Made by a program: the position numbers and the translations under genes. Positions 12,616 to 24,854 of a DNA stretch of 64,000 nucleotides are shown in pieces (the stretch's first letter is position 1; each line of letters opens with the position of its first letter). The DNA comes from Aphanomyces cochlioides (lineage: Eukaryota; Oomycota; Saprolegniomycetes; Saprolegniales; Verrucalvaceae): contig JAHQRK010000002.1 in assembly GCA_019828595.1 (NCBI GenBank), forward strand, positions 496,001-560,000, written 5' to 3'. The notes beneath the pieces are model-generated. The model was given only the letters and a program-made list of their open reading frames with translations. It had not been told where the DNA came from and did not search any database.

Positions 12616-13458
12616 CATTGTAAATCTTGTCCAATGTGGATCAATAAGTGATTGGTGAACGATAACAACTTTTTCAAAAGTACCAACGATATAAACCTTT
12701 CGATGAGAGTTATCCTCGAACGAGAAGAATTGCTTTTTCCTTGTAACGAGATTAACTGGACTGTCACCAGGCTGTCTGCTATGGTTATATCAATGCTCTA
12801 GCTTCACGTGTACAGTAAACTCATGCCATATATTAAGCTGCAATCAATTCCGAGATCTCACTACAGGGCAAAGCGCTGGTTGATAGAAATACAAAGGCAA
12901 GAGGTGAGATAAGAGCAAGGATATGGATACCACACGAGGATAATATTTTCGACCAATCAAACTATCCTATTTATAGAGACTCTATCATGAATGGTCTAAA
13001 ATTTGAAATATCATCTTTTATCCTGATAACATTCTAATTCGATGGTATCAAGATGTGCAAAATGGCTCGAAACAATCCAAACGCGATTGGATTTTTGCAT
13101 GGCGATCGATGAAACAATCCACGAAGTTCACACCAGCATGAAAGTCTTGCATTGGCCGTTGAACTGCAACGCATTTCCCATGTCATTCCTATCTGCCATC
13201 TGCAGCTTTTTTTCACAATGCAAAAAGTGCATGTTGAATTATAGCCAATGAAATGTGGCTATTATATTTCTTGAAAGTTGATTGGATATTCAAATTTTGT
13301 CTTGTATATGATTGGCTGAATTTCACAGTTTTGGGAGAGAATGTGTGTCATCCTCCAGTCAATACGCGGTCATCTGCGCCATTTTCGAATACGCATTCTC
13401 GCGCGCACTCCACGTCGCTTATTGCCGCGCGCTTCTACTCTTCTTTCCTCCCTGTCGT
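12616..13458. other. Spacer upstream of the CNNM-like cluster
   Basis: AT-rich sequence without a supported gene. It contains several GATTGG/CCAAT-type motifs (near 12950, 13240, 13280 and 13310), the last about 150 bp upstream of the next start codon. Confidence 0.5.
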
Positions 13459-15051
13459 ATGAATACAACCCTTGGCTGTGATGGTGAACTTTTGACCCCT
13501 TCTTGCAACCCGGAGGGCTTTTTCCTTGCGCTCCTCTGTGTCGTTGCGCTAATTTGTACCGCTGGTATGATGGCAGGGCTCACTATGGGCCTCGTCAGTA
13601 TCGATCAACTCAACTTGCAAATCTTGCAATCCTCTGGGACGGACGAAGAGAAAGCCCAAGCTGAGAAGCTATTGCCAATTGTCAAGCAACATCATCTTCT
13701 CTTGGTGACTTTGCTTTTGTTCAACGCGGCCGCTAACGAAGCACTACCAGTTTTTCTCGCGAGAATTGTCACGGAAGCTCAAGCCATTATGATCTCTGTC
13801 ACGTGCGTGCTCTTTTTTGGTGAAATTATTCCGTCTGCGATATTCACGGGAAAACAACAACTTGCAATTGCAGCCTCACTTGTCCCGTTTGTACGTGTTT
13901 TGATGTTCCTCGCCTTCCCCCTTGCATATCCAATCGCCAAGCTTCTTGATTATTGGCTTGGAGAAGATCATGAATTCTCTCGGTACGGTTGTCCTTTTCT
14001 TTATATTGATTACCTACTTTATTAGCTACAAGCGCAAGGAACTGAAAGCGTTGGTTGCCTTGCACCACAAGCAGAGCCAAAAGTGGCTTCAGAAAGAACC
14101 CACTAATCGTGATCTCTCAATCCACATTCCTTCATCAACAACTCCACTTCTGGAAGAACAAAAAACTTATGGAGCAGTGCTGCTCACCGCCCCTCCTCCG
14201 ATCCACACAATTTTGGAGGAGCCAGAGAATGCAATTGCTGCACCTAGCGTTCCATCTTATGATCCACCTGAGACGCCATCTCTTTATTCAATGACTGGTA
14301 TGAGGCTCACTACTTAATTACGAACTCATTTTGTCACAGGAACTCATTTGCACAATGATGAAGTTGCGATCATTCATGGCGCTATGGACATGAGTACCAA
14401 GACCGTAGCGATGATTATGACTCCATTTGACAAAGTGTTCATGTTGAGTGTCGAAGAGAAACTCGACGATGCCACCATGGTGCGTATCTTGGCCAGCGGG
14501 TACTCTCGAATTCCAGTGTACAAGGACCATAAAGTCAATGTGGTATGTAGAGCCTGTTGATAGAGATTAGTCTTATGCCTATGACCTAGGTGGGCCTTCT
14601 TCTCGTCAAGCGCCTAATCGTATTGAATCCTGCGGAAGAGAAGCCTTTGAAGGATTTGATGTTGCGCCGTCCGATTGTGATAGCGCCCGAGCATTCGTGC
14701 TACTCAATATTGAACTTGTTTCAAGAAGGTCGCAGCCACTTTGCGCTCGTGTCGCCTCAAAAGGACGAGATCACCGCCTGCTGGAAAGGCAACACCGACA
14801 TTGATCCGAGTAGTGTGGAAATTTTGGGGATTGTGACGATTGAAGACGTGTTGGAAGAGCTCATTATGGAAGAAATTGCCGATGAAAGCGATTCACCCCA
14901 TGCCGGGCACCCTGATACGTATTTGGACGAAGTACGTGGTCGTGGTGTCCAACGTGCTGCTCTAAAGTTCAAGAGCCTTTTGGGTCGTATCCGCCGACGT
15001 CGTGCCTCGAACAGCGATGTCGAAATTGTCATCAACGAGCCGTCGGTTTGA
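13459..15051 (+). CDS. CNNM/DUF21-CBS membrane protein, paralog 1
   Basis: Proposed CDS is join(13459..13982, 14026..14297, 14340..14542, 14590..15051), 486 residues, introns 42-47 nt. The N-terminal ~180 residues form a DUF21 transmembrane domain with about four hydrophobic segments and the signatures G-L-T-M-G-L, N-A-A-A-N-E-A-L-P-V-F and F-G-E-I-I-P-S-A. A Ser/Pro-rich cytosolic linker follows, then a CBS pair beginning near D-E-V-A-I-I-H-G-A-M-D-M and ending in V-T-I-E-D-V-L-E-E-L-I. The family (CNNM in animals, Mam3 in yeast, CorC in bacteria) is linked to Mg2+ and other divalent-cation transport, so membrane ion homeostasis is the likely role; the ion is not determined by sequence. The C-terminus is basic. 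It is followed after 114 bp by a paralog in the same orientation. Confidence 0.9.
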
Positions 15052-15165
15052 GTAGTCGCTTTACTGCCTTGTAGATAAAAGACCCGAATGTGAGCTCAGT
15101 AACTGTACAAAAATTGTTCAAAGTTCGAATGTTTGCAATGTTATTGCACTTGCAACGTTTCAACG

Positions 15166-16634
15166 ATGCCAACGTCGCAAGAATGCGCTAACAACCAGCT
15201 CATTACGCTAGCATGCGACCCGAAAGGCTTCTTCTACGCCCTCTTTGGCGTCATTGGCCTTGTCACGACTGCGGGTCTGATGGCCGGCCTGACAATGGGA
15301 CTGCTCAGCATCGACAAACTCAATCTTGAAGTTCTCGAGAAGTCTGGCACCGACATTGAAAGACTGCAAGCGCAGAAACTAGCTCCGATTGTCCAGCGAC
15401 ATCATCTCTTACTTGTTACTCTACTCCTCTACAACGCAGCAGCAAACGAAGCTCTACCAGTCTTCCTCACCCGCATCGTTACTGACACCCAAGCAGTTGT
15501 GATCTCCATCACGTGCGTCCTCATGTTTGGAGAGATCATTCCGTCGGCCATCTTCACTGGAAAGCGCCAACTTGCCATCGCAGCAGCGCTTGTTCCGGTT
15601 GTCCAATTGCTCATTTTGTTTGCTCTGCCGTTGGCGTGGCCAATTGCTCAGATCTTGGACTACTGCTTGGGTCATAATCCTAGCACCTCAAGGTACTCTT
15701 GAATCTGACGACTGTACGTGCTCATGTGGCTCAAGATACAAGCGAAAAGAACTCAAAGCCCTTGTGTCTCTGCATCATAAGCACCAGAAGCACCCCGAGA
15801 CTTTGCCATTTGTCAACAAAGTGCCCAGTTCATATAGCGAGTCTGCGATATTGTCCAGTTCACATGACGAACATGCTAAATGCTCCGAGCGACGGGATTC
15901 AGGCACACCTCTTCTTTATTCCATGACTGGTTTGGAATCCATTTCCGCTTTGACTCAACTCTCCTGAACTAGGAACTCATTTGCACAATGACGAAGTTGC
16001 GATTATCCATGGTGCGATGGACATGAGCTCCAAGACTGTTGAAATCATCATGACACCCTTCGACATGGTTTTCATGCTCAGTGTCGACGAGAAACTAGAC
16101 GACGAGACCATGGTGCGCATTTTAGCCAGTGGGTATTCTCGAATTCCAGTGTACAAGGGCCACAAGGTCAATGTGGTATGATCCACCTCCATGACGCGTC
16201 TTGATACAGTTTTTGTGATTTAGGTTGGTCTGCTCCTCGTCAAGCGCTTGATCGTTTTGAACCCTGCCGAAGAGAAGCCACTGAAGGATTTGATGCTCCG
16301 TCGTCCGATTGTGATAGCTCCTGACCACTCGTGCTATTCGATGCTTAATTTGTTTCAAGAGCGCCGTAGCCACTTTGCCCTCGTGTCAGCTCAAAAGGAT
16401 GCAATCACTGCTTGCTGGAAAGACAGCACCGATATTGATCCCAACGCCGTGGAGATTTTGGGCGTTGTGACGATAGAAGACGTTCTGGAAGAACTGATCA
16501 TGGAAGATATCACGGACGAGAGCGATTCGCCTCATTATAGACGCCATGACACGCATAGTCTCGTGCTTCAGCAGCGTGGCGTCGTCCGCGCTGCAGAGAG
16601 ATTCAAACAGCTCTTGCATCATCACAAAGAGTAA
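15166..16634 (+). CDS. CNNM/DUF21-CBS membrane protein, paralog 2
   Basis: Proposed CDS is join(15166..15692, 15736..15929, 15973..16175, 16224..16634), 444 residues. ATG 15166 is the first ATG in frame. Architecture matches paralog 1: DUF21 domain with A-A-A-N-E-A-L-P-V-F and F-G-E-I-I-P-S-A, linker, then CBS pair. All three introns (43-48 nt) sit at the same codons and phases as in paralog 1, showing a tandem duplication after those introns existed. The linker is shorter by about 26 residues. The middle intron has a weaker donor (GTTTGG), but the splice restores the T-G-T-H-L-H-N-D-E junction seen in paralog 1. Confidence 0.9.
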
Positions 16635-16856
16635 AAGTTGCATTCGAATTTTATTCATTCACTTCAATGTCGTACACGTACAACTGTGTACGTATGCTTA
16701 CAATGAATTGTATTTCTACCTTCAGTATAACGGATCTCGTGCATTATTGTTCGATACGACCATACCAAGTCGCGATCTATCAGGTCTATTTTGCATTGGA
16801 AACGTCATTCTGTCGGTTGCCAAGCCGACCAGACGTCACATTCAGTCCTCCTTGGT

Positions 16857-17418
16857 ATGAAAGACTTAATCGCTGCAGGTACGATGCTAGCTCATGCTAC
16901 TCTTCTTAGCTTTCTCGGTAGATCCGATCGACGTAGCACCGGTCGTTCACCTCGTCAAGCTGGAGTGGCTCAAGCCCCATGAAGAAGTTGTGAGTGTCGC
17001 TCGGGTGAATGCACTTCTTGAAGCAACTCTTTCATGGGGAGCGTATATTCAACCACTGCTGGTAGATATCAAGACAGGAGCCATCCTGGATGGCCATCAC
17101 CGCCACCGTGTCGGGCAATTGCTCAAACTCCAACAGCTTCCTTGTATATTGGTCGACTACATGTCGGATGCATCCATCTCAGTTGAACATTGGCATGGGT
17201 CTGCTGTTGGTGGCATCCTTGAAAAGCGGCAAGTGATTGATATGGCACTATCACCGCACGTCTTTCCACCCAAGACAAGTCGACATTCAAGGAATGTACC
17301 TACGACTGACCGCATCGACGTTCCGCTGGCGTTGCTTCGACAGCCTCCGCCATTCACAGGCGCATATTCTAACCGCCCACTCAAGCAACCTCGGTCAAAT
17401 CAAGGGTGGGCATGTTAA
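16857..17418 (+). CDS. ParB/sulfiredoxin-fold protein, SerK/SbnI-like (putative free-serine kinase family)
   Basis: Proposed CDS is join(16857..16878, 16922..17418), 172 residues, with a tiny first exon and a 43-nt intron. The splice gives M-K-D-L-I-A-A-D-P-I-D-V ahead of the domain. Key features: E-W-L-K-P-H-E (Glu28), P-L-L-V-D at 52-56, D-G-H-H-R at 64-68, and F-P-P-K-T-S-R-H at 122-129. This order is that of SerK-type proteins of the ParB/Srx superfamily, where archaeal TkSerK phosphorylates free L-serine with ADP and bacterial SbnI uses ATP. A serine-phosphorylating role is therefore plausible but inferred from motifs only. It lies between CNNM paralogs 2 and 3, 21 bp from the convergent end of paralog 3, and shows no similarity to them. 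Confidence 0.75.
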
Positions 17419-17439
17419 TGAATAATTCTTGTCTTTTGG

Positions 17440-18971
17440 CTATGATGATTTTGGTAGCAACGGTGACTTCTCCGTTGGAATCTCAATTGTCCATGTGGGG
17501 CTCATCACTCTTCCTGGATCTTTGGATAGATCCAACGAATTCCGCTTGGTTGATGGCACTGATGGCATTGCCAGGGATAGGCGCTTGATGGATTTTGCTC
17601 GTGCCAGCTGAACTCGTTGGCGAGCTCGAGTAGCCCAGGCCCGCAGTCGGGGCACACATTTCTCCAAGCCACGAGTTTGTGCCGCAAAGCTCTTGACTGA
17701 AGCATCCGCTTTGTCTGTTTCGTCTTGAATTTCTTCCTGGATGAGCTCTTCCACCACGTCTTCAATCGTAATAATCCCGTCGAATTCAGCAACGTCTGGA
17801 TCCAAATCCAGACCAGCTAGCCAGCAGTTTTGCACGTATTCGACGTTCGGAGTGATAAGAGCGAGATGGCTTCGACCCTTCTGGAATTCATTCAACATAG
17901 CATAGCAAGAACAGTCTGAAGATACGACGATAGGCTTCTTCAGCATGAGCTCCTTGATGGGCCTTGCATCCGAAGGATCCAAGACAATGAGCCGCTTCAC
18001 CAGCAGTAAGCCTGCAAAGATGTCATTCATACTGAGTCCATAATGGATGACATACCGACAATATTAGTCGGATGACGTCGATAGACTGGAATGCGTGAAT
18101 GCCCAGACGCTAGGATCTGAGCCAAGCAATCTCTTGTCAACTTGCTGTCTTCGCTCAAGAGAAATACATTTGCCCACGGCACCATAAGATCGCAGACAGT
18201 TTTGTTGGTCAAATCAAGAGCTCCATGGATAATCGTGACTTCGTCAGTATGGAGATGATAGGAGGATGGAGAAATGTTGAGGAAAGCTTGAGAAAGCCGC
18301 TTTTGCAGGACAGCGGCATCTTTTGATGGGGTGAAAGATGCAATTGTACCTCGTAATGAAGAAGGACGGGTTTCCTTTTGTAATGCAATCAGGGCTTTGA
18401 GCTCTCTACGTTTGTATCTTGTCATATCATGGTCTTCGCCAACACACCAATCAAGCATCTTGGAGATTGGATACGCAATCGGAAACCCCACAACGAGGAG
18501 ACAATTCACAAATGGAACAAGACCGGCAGCAATAGCTAGTTGACTTTTTCCCGTAAAGACTGCCGAGGGAAGTATCTCTCCAAAAAGCAGTACACATGTG
18601 ACTGAAATTATAATCGCATGGGGCTCCGGGACGAGTCGAGTGAGGAAAACAGGCAATGCTTCATTTGCTGCCGCGTTGAAGAGCAAAAGCGTCACGAGAA
18701 GAAGATGGTGTCGCTTGACGAGTGGCAGTACCCGCAACGCTCGTTGTTTCTCACTGTCTGAACCTTCTAGTTCGAGAATCTGCAAATTGAGTTTGTCCAA
18801 CGACAACAAACCCATTGTGAGACCTGCCATGAGCCCTGCGACACAAATGAGCGCGACGACAACGCCCAGCGCAAAGTAAAACTCGTACGGATCACATATT
18901 GGCGTGAGGAGATCTCCCTTGCACTTGTCGCTGTGCTTTAACTGCAAGACTTCGTTCCACGGCCAAGGCAT
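17440..18971 (-). CDS. CNNM/DUF21-CBS membrane protein, paralog 3 (inverted)
   Basis: Proposed CDS on the minus strand is 18971..18056 joined to 18011..17440, 495 residues, with one 44-nt intron. ATG 18971 is chosen because the next residues align with the starts of paralogs 1 and 2 before D-L-L-T-P-I-C-D-P; longer starts exist upstream (19013 and 19136). It has the DUF21 signatures (G-L-T-M-G-L, N-A-A-A-N-E-A-L-P-V-F, F-G-E-I-L-P-S-A), a linker and a CBS pair ending in I-T-I-E-D-V-V-E-E-L-I. Unlike its neighbours it has no introns at the R-Y-K-R and CBS-entry positions, and its remaining intron is shifted by about one codon and in phase 1. The C-terminal tail is longer and Arg/Ser-rich. Confidence 0.9.
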
Positions 18972-20144
18972 GTTGCAACGCGCTTTCAAAAGTAAGAAAG
19001 ATCGCATTCTTTCAACCGATATCTGGACACTTATCCGGATTTTCTTCAAAAAAAGAATTACGTTTGCAAACAAAATTTGTTTGGCAATACTGGTTGAGAT
19101 TGGGCACGGCTGTATTCTATCTATGAAGATTGCCATTTTTAACCGCGCTCAGTATGACGATTGGAAACATACTATGGGATATCAAGTTTCGTAGGTAAGC
19201 TTTCACGAGGAGCCTCCCAGATATTAAATTCACTCTTTGCGATCACTGTAAGCAGATTCGAACCACGCGCGCATTCATTTTCATTAGTGCACTTGCAGGT
19301 GTATGTTTACTTTGCTGACATACCAAGTAAGGCCGAAGGAGGGCTTTTTGAATAGAAATGACTACGAGTTTGTTCACGACCCACAGTCAGGGCTACATGC
19401 GACTGTTTTCGGCTAAAAAAATGAAGTGATGACAGCGCAAGGTTTAAAATTCAGTTGAGGGCTATATGCGTCGGAACGAAAGTTAGGCTGATACTGGAAT
19501 TTGTCAACATGAAAGCGATTTGTTTCTCGTGTTCACAAGAGCCCTTTCTCACTACCTCCCATCCCCCTTGAACCATGTTGATTGCACTATTCGCGTGTGA
19601 TTGCGTTGCGATCTCCAAACTTTTAATGTTTGATTCGTGTTTGTACACAAATGGAATATTCCTTCAAAGTTGATACTTTTGACATGGCCTACAATAGATT
19701 ATAAAAAAATATTGTTGATTTGATACGAATTTCCAGACCCCGTTCAATCGAATCACGCCGGCGGATCGATTCACCAATCGACGCCATTGGCTAATAAATA
19801 TTTTGGGCGATTTTGATTGGCTGAATAAAGTTTTAAAGAAAGTACAGTTCCCATGAGAGAAAGTACTGTTCTAATTTTCATTCTCCAGAATTCACAGAAA
19901 AATACTAGACTTTTCTATGCATTTACAGAAATTTTGTCCAGGGATTTCCAGGAATCACAAAGTAAATTTTTGTTTTAATTAAACTTGGACATGATGTTTG
20001 TATGCTATAAAATATTTTTGAGAAAGATTTGAGTGGTCAAGAACGCACAGAAGGATCTTTCTGCGGGAATATAAGCCAATCATAAAACAGGAAAAAAGAC
20101 AATTTGACAAAGAATCACAGTCACTTTCTCTTTTGTCATATAGG
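18972..20144. other. AT-rich spacer, includes the left flank of Crypton-like copy 1
   Basis: No supported gene. GATTGG/CATTGG motifs occur near 19785 and 19813. From about 19880 the sequence CATTCTCCAGAATT... resembles the subterminal region of the second Crypton-like element (minus strand near 44430), so element sequence probably begins between about 19830 and 19880; the exact terminus was not resolved. Confidence 0.5.
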
Positions 20145-22272
20145 ATGGAGGACGATCGGCGTGGTTTTACAATTGCAGATGCAAGAAGAAATCGCATATC
20201 GGAAGAGTCTAGGGCGAAATATATGTCTGGTGTGAACCAGATTAAAAAATGGTGTTCTCATACTGGCAGGAACAACTTTCTTAAGCCATGCGATGAGTGA
20301 AAAGACGGAACTACCATTGATCTCTCTGTGTTTTCCTATGACCATTTTCTGCAATTTATAGAATGGTGCATTCAAAACAAACCGAAGCTTACCGCTGGGA
20401 CCCTCAGTGGTTATCGTAGCTCATTGACGAGCATATACAAAGACAAAAATGTAGCTCTTCCTGACGAGTATGGTAATGATCTCAAATTGGTCTTTTCTGG
20501 TAGAGTATGGTTTATATAGATAATCATTTAATTTACAATAGGTATCAAAAAGTCAATGGCAACCAACATGCAAGTTGGTGACAAAGATTACAAGGAAAAA
20601 GGCCTCTTACATTTATGATGTATGAGTCACTTGCTGAAAAAAGCCTTCAACTGAGCGACAGTGGCTTTACCCATCTTTACTTGATAATTACGTGGAATTT
20701 AATGTGTAGATCGCAATCCACAGAAACAATAAGGTTTACCCTTTTCAAATAGCTTAAATTTAACTTCATTAAATTTGATCATATCTCGAGTGAAGATGAT
20801 GCAATTGGCATCACATTTTTCAAAACAAAGTCTCAACAAGAAGGTACAAACATAGTGATTTTAAATTAATTTATTATAGGAACAACAAATAAGGATCCAA
20901 GCCATTGTTATGCAAATCCTTTGAAGCCAGGAATTTGCTTGTTTGTCGCTTTGGGGCTTTATCTTTCTTGTTATAGCCAAATTTCCACTGGAGCCCTTTT
21001 CCTAGGCTCAAAACAAAAGGTAAAATAAGTTTAAATGGAAGGAGAAATCTTGAAATGATATAGGATCGTTTTGGTTAATCTCTTGCGAGATTGCTTGGTT
21101 TTGGTGGAACAACAAGCGAAAGAAAGGACTATGGAAGTCATTCCATAAGGAAGGGTGTCGCTACATTTGCTTGTTCTGGATCTACTGGTGGTCCATCAGT
21201 TATCAGTGTTTGTGTTCGTTGTGGGTGGTCGATAGGTAATGTTATGGAAAGATATTTTAGATATGAGGCAGCCGGCGACCAGTTCACAGGTCGAGTTGTG
21301 GCTGGGCTGCCTTTGCATAGCTCTGACTTTGCTATCTTACCGCCCCACTTTTCTCAAACAAATGACTCTATTGTCAACACATGCCTAACCTCTATGTTTC
21401 CTAAATTGCACATGGTGGATCATCTTTGGGGTGTTTTGAAATTGTTGTTGGCTTCATTGGTCCATCATAGTGATTATCTTGTTGCCACATTACCACCAAA
21501 CCATCCACTCTTTTCCACATTGATTTTTCGTGAAAGCGATAAGCTCACTCATTTGAAGTCACTCGTATTGTTTGGTCACGAATCCCCAGTTCTCCAATCA
21601 ACGGGTGTGCCCCCTCACGTGAAAGTATACAAGCAATTGGATCGTAACCATGACTCGATTATTAGTATTCCTCCAAAGTCTTGAATGGAGTGCCGACAAA
21701 TTATGGAGGAGTATTCAGTTGCAGCAGGATCTATTACACCTGCTTTATTGGAAAAATCAATTCAAAATGCTCTGGCCTCCGTGTTAAATCCATTATCTAC
21801 TATGACAAAAGAATCTGAAACAATATCCATTGCCAGAGATCAAGCGTTCTTTTGGGGTGGGAGATTTCATATGCTCCCCGATAATTTTGTATTCCCAAGC
21901 GTTGACTTACTCACTGCTTGGAAATTGTGGTGGCTTGGAAATCAATCTAGAAATATCGTGCCTTATCGTAAGATTCATTTGATTGACTTACCAAACAAGA
22001 GAGAGTGAAAAATCATGGCTGAATGGCGTTTTGTAATGAATAAAATGACAAATTTCCTTGAGCAGACGAGACGTACCAAGATAATTGCTTCGCCTGACGA
22101 AACAACTGTGATGAAGTGGTTCGAGAAAGTTAGTCCATTGTTTTCATTTCTGTCAGATGAAGGCAGGAAACGACGGACTCCGCAGCTCAAGATTTTGACG
22201 GTCGTTCGTGCCGTCCGAGTTCATGAAGGACTCCTTGACGACCAGCCCCGAAACAAGCGCACACTTCAATAG
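20145..22272 (+). pseudogene. Crypton-like tyrosine-recombinase element, copy 1 (degenerate)
   Basis: The pieces collinear with the second copy are: an N-terminal helical region from ATG 20145 with R-I-S-E-E-S-R-A-K-Y; a core-binding-like segment T-L-S-G-Y-R-S-S (near 20400); the first catalytic Arg in M-C-R-S-Q-S-T-E-T-I (near 20706); the H-x-x-R box H-S-I-R-K-G (near 21140); a G-W; and the presumed nucleophile in E-R-Y-F-R-Y-E (near 21250). A large C-terminal domain follows with W-K-L-W-W-L-G-N (near 21920). Short introns seem present (e.g. about 20504-20542, 21019-21063). Lesions: in-frame TGA at 20298, 21682 and 22006 and a frameshift near 20600. R..HxxR..W..Y is the tyrosine-recombinase signature; in oomycetes this architecture is typical of Cryptons. 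Confidence 0.75.
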
Positions 22273-24854
22273 ACCCCACAGTGCAGCGAAGAGAGAGGGA
22301 GCCAGGCAACGCACCAACTCAAGAGCCACAGAAAAAAGCAGGACGAAGGGAGAGAAAAGCCAAAAAGCCACAAGAAGACGAGCAGAGCAAGCAGAAACAC
22401 GAACCATCCACTCAAACAGACCACCAGACGGAGACAAGAAGCAAAGCGAAACAGGCCGAGCCTCGAGAACATCGACGGTACTCTACAAAGATGATAATAT
22501 AGTTTGTCTTGTGCAATACATGTCCACATACCATTCCACAAGCTTGCGGTGGCACCTTTGAGGTTTTCAACTGCGGAAAATGGCACGGGTGCCAAGTCGA
22601 AACTTTAAAGCCAATCAAACATTGATATTAGCTCAATGCAATATGATTGGTCTAAAAGAACCGTACAGACTCAAATTTCTGTGGATTCCGAAGACAAGTC
22701 ATTCATCCAATGTATTGGCGCGATTGGGAGATTGATACAAAAAACGGGTCCAAATTGGGAAATTTCTAGCGAATCCACAATATCTTCTGTAATTTTATAA
22801 TCTAATGTCATGTCAAAAATATCAACTTTGAGGGACCATATTGATACCATTCATATTCAGTAAAAAAATCTAAAAATTCTTATATTTTTCAAACTTTCAT
22901 TGGCTGAATTTTGGGTAGTTTCCAACTATTTTCCAAATATTCACATAGTTTTTCGAACAAAGGCGATATTCGTGGAAAAATGGGCGAAATCGTAACAGTG
23001 GTCACTCCTTAATTAAGTACAGGTCTTTGGTGGAGAGTCCAACGATTTCAATATCCACCGCATTGTAGCACGCACGTAGTGGACATGGCAATTGTTAAAC
23101 GATCATCTCGATGTTGTCATATCGTTCTTGTGGTCTGAGACAGCTTTCAACATTGCATTGCGCGTCAACTTGGCTGCTTTAATGCACCTCAATGTCTTCA
23201 AGTATTTAATCAAGGTAATTTGTGATCATAGAAATGATAAGAAGCCGGAGGAGACGACAGAGGTCAGGAGCTTGGATGTCTCCAGAGGCGTGTCGATCTC
23301 AGGCTCATGGCGAGAGACCGATCCAAGCATCGCATCGATGTGTATGCCGGCGAGAGCTCATTGTCGGCTCTGCTATAGGCTTCGTCAACGTCATGTGAGG
23401 TTGTTACACTTGCAGCTCGTCGCCAATTGCAATTGCAATGCAAGGATTTCAAGCCCTTGTGCTCGTCACGAAGACTGCCGTGCGAGGAGGACTCACGTGG
23501 AGATGACAGGATAAGATTGTATCTCCTCTGTGTATTCAATAGACTTTGCATCGATCGTGTTCTCGCAGCAACGACATCCTGCAGTCGTTTGTTCAACCAC
23601 GGTGGGTTCGCGCTTGACAGTGTTGTGAGCACCAATGTTCTTCAAGCCACGAACGAATGACGAATCCATGTTTGAGAGATTACTGCTCGATATCAAAATT
23701 CTTGTGACCCATTTGTGCCGCGGTGTTCTCGAGGGGATCGGCAAGACAGGAACAGAGTCCTCTCTCTCTGGCGAACATGTGACGATAACGTGAGCGCGGT
23801 AGGAGACGCATTTGGAAGCTTTATGCGTAGACGGGAGAGAGAGAGCGAGAATGGAGGATAAGACGGTCGTCTTCTGCATATCGACGAGAGTGGCGCCCAA
23901 ATTTCGAAGTGGCCATGTGGCCTTTCGGGAGAGAAGCATTACAGTGTGAGTCACGGCGGGCCTTTCCACCGTCCTGCGGCGGCCTTGGCTCTTCAGTCGA
24001 ACGCTTCTGTTCCTCCACATGGCTTGGGTTCGATATCAAGAGCCGGCAAGACGACCGTCCAATCGCGACAACCTCTCGACTTGTCTTCCTGGCTAAACAT
24101 GACATGACAATGTAGTCCGAGCGCAGCTGGCGCACCGTCGACCTGGCGACAGACCCGCTTGCACCCTTACACATGCGTCTGAAATACGACGCATGTGCAG
24201 TGTATTTCGGCGGGTTTGTCCACTGGATGATGCACTTTTCCACGACATGTTTCTACCGCCCATCCATGACACTTCGCAGCGTGAATATGCATGTCTTTGC
24301 ATGTTACATGGGGTGACCAGGCGATGCTAACCTAGTATCTCTTGCCCCAAATAATCCCATCTTCCGGAGCAACTGTATGTTGACAACATTGCACAGCCTG
24401 AGCAGACTCTGTCATGTGCTGCTGCCGGAACTCTACGGGCAGAGATGGTTGGAAGCACTCCATGTGAAGTCGAAAAAGGCTGCCGTCGACCTTTTGGGTG
24501 TCGCGGGAAGGTTGTGCATGGTCGATCGATCCGCAGCTATGAAGGGAAGCCAACTTACTGTACGAGGAGCAACGTTGGAGCATTTTCTTTGTCGACTATT
24601 GTTACAGGCATCGGCTGGGGAGAGAGCAAGGCGACGTTGTCGTCACCCCTCTAGCACATTTGTCGCAAGAGTCATCTGACTCGCTCTTTACAAATTGCAA
24701 GTCAACCCCGTCGGAGGAGCAGTGACCACATGGCCGTGTGAAACAACTGGATCTTACTTGTCAGAGGAGTGCCGATAGCTGCGGATGTCCCATTCTTAAA
24801 CTTTCCTTCCCCCTAAGCGAAAGTTTCCCCTTATCTGGTCGAACGACAGATACT
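22273..24854. other. Long spacer before mucin-like gene 1
   Basis: A T-poor, purine-rich stretch (about 22275-22470) is followed by AT-rich DNA with ATTGG motifs (22611, 22642, 22899), then about 1.6 kb of balanced composition with several open frames of 70-175 codons on both strands (e.g. minus 23493-24020) that show no recognisable domain. The last part should contain the mucin promoter. Confidence 0.45.
24817..24824 (+). promoter_or_regulatory. Shared upstream octamer of the mucin-like genes (copy 1)
   Basis: GCGAAAGT occurs 31 bp before the start codon and again at 32378-32385, 27 bp before the start of mucin-like gene 2, in both cases after an AACTTTC-rich pyrimidine tract and before GATAC. 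It is a candidate core-promoter or 5'UTR element; function is inferred only from conservation between paralogs. Confidence 0.35.
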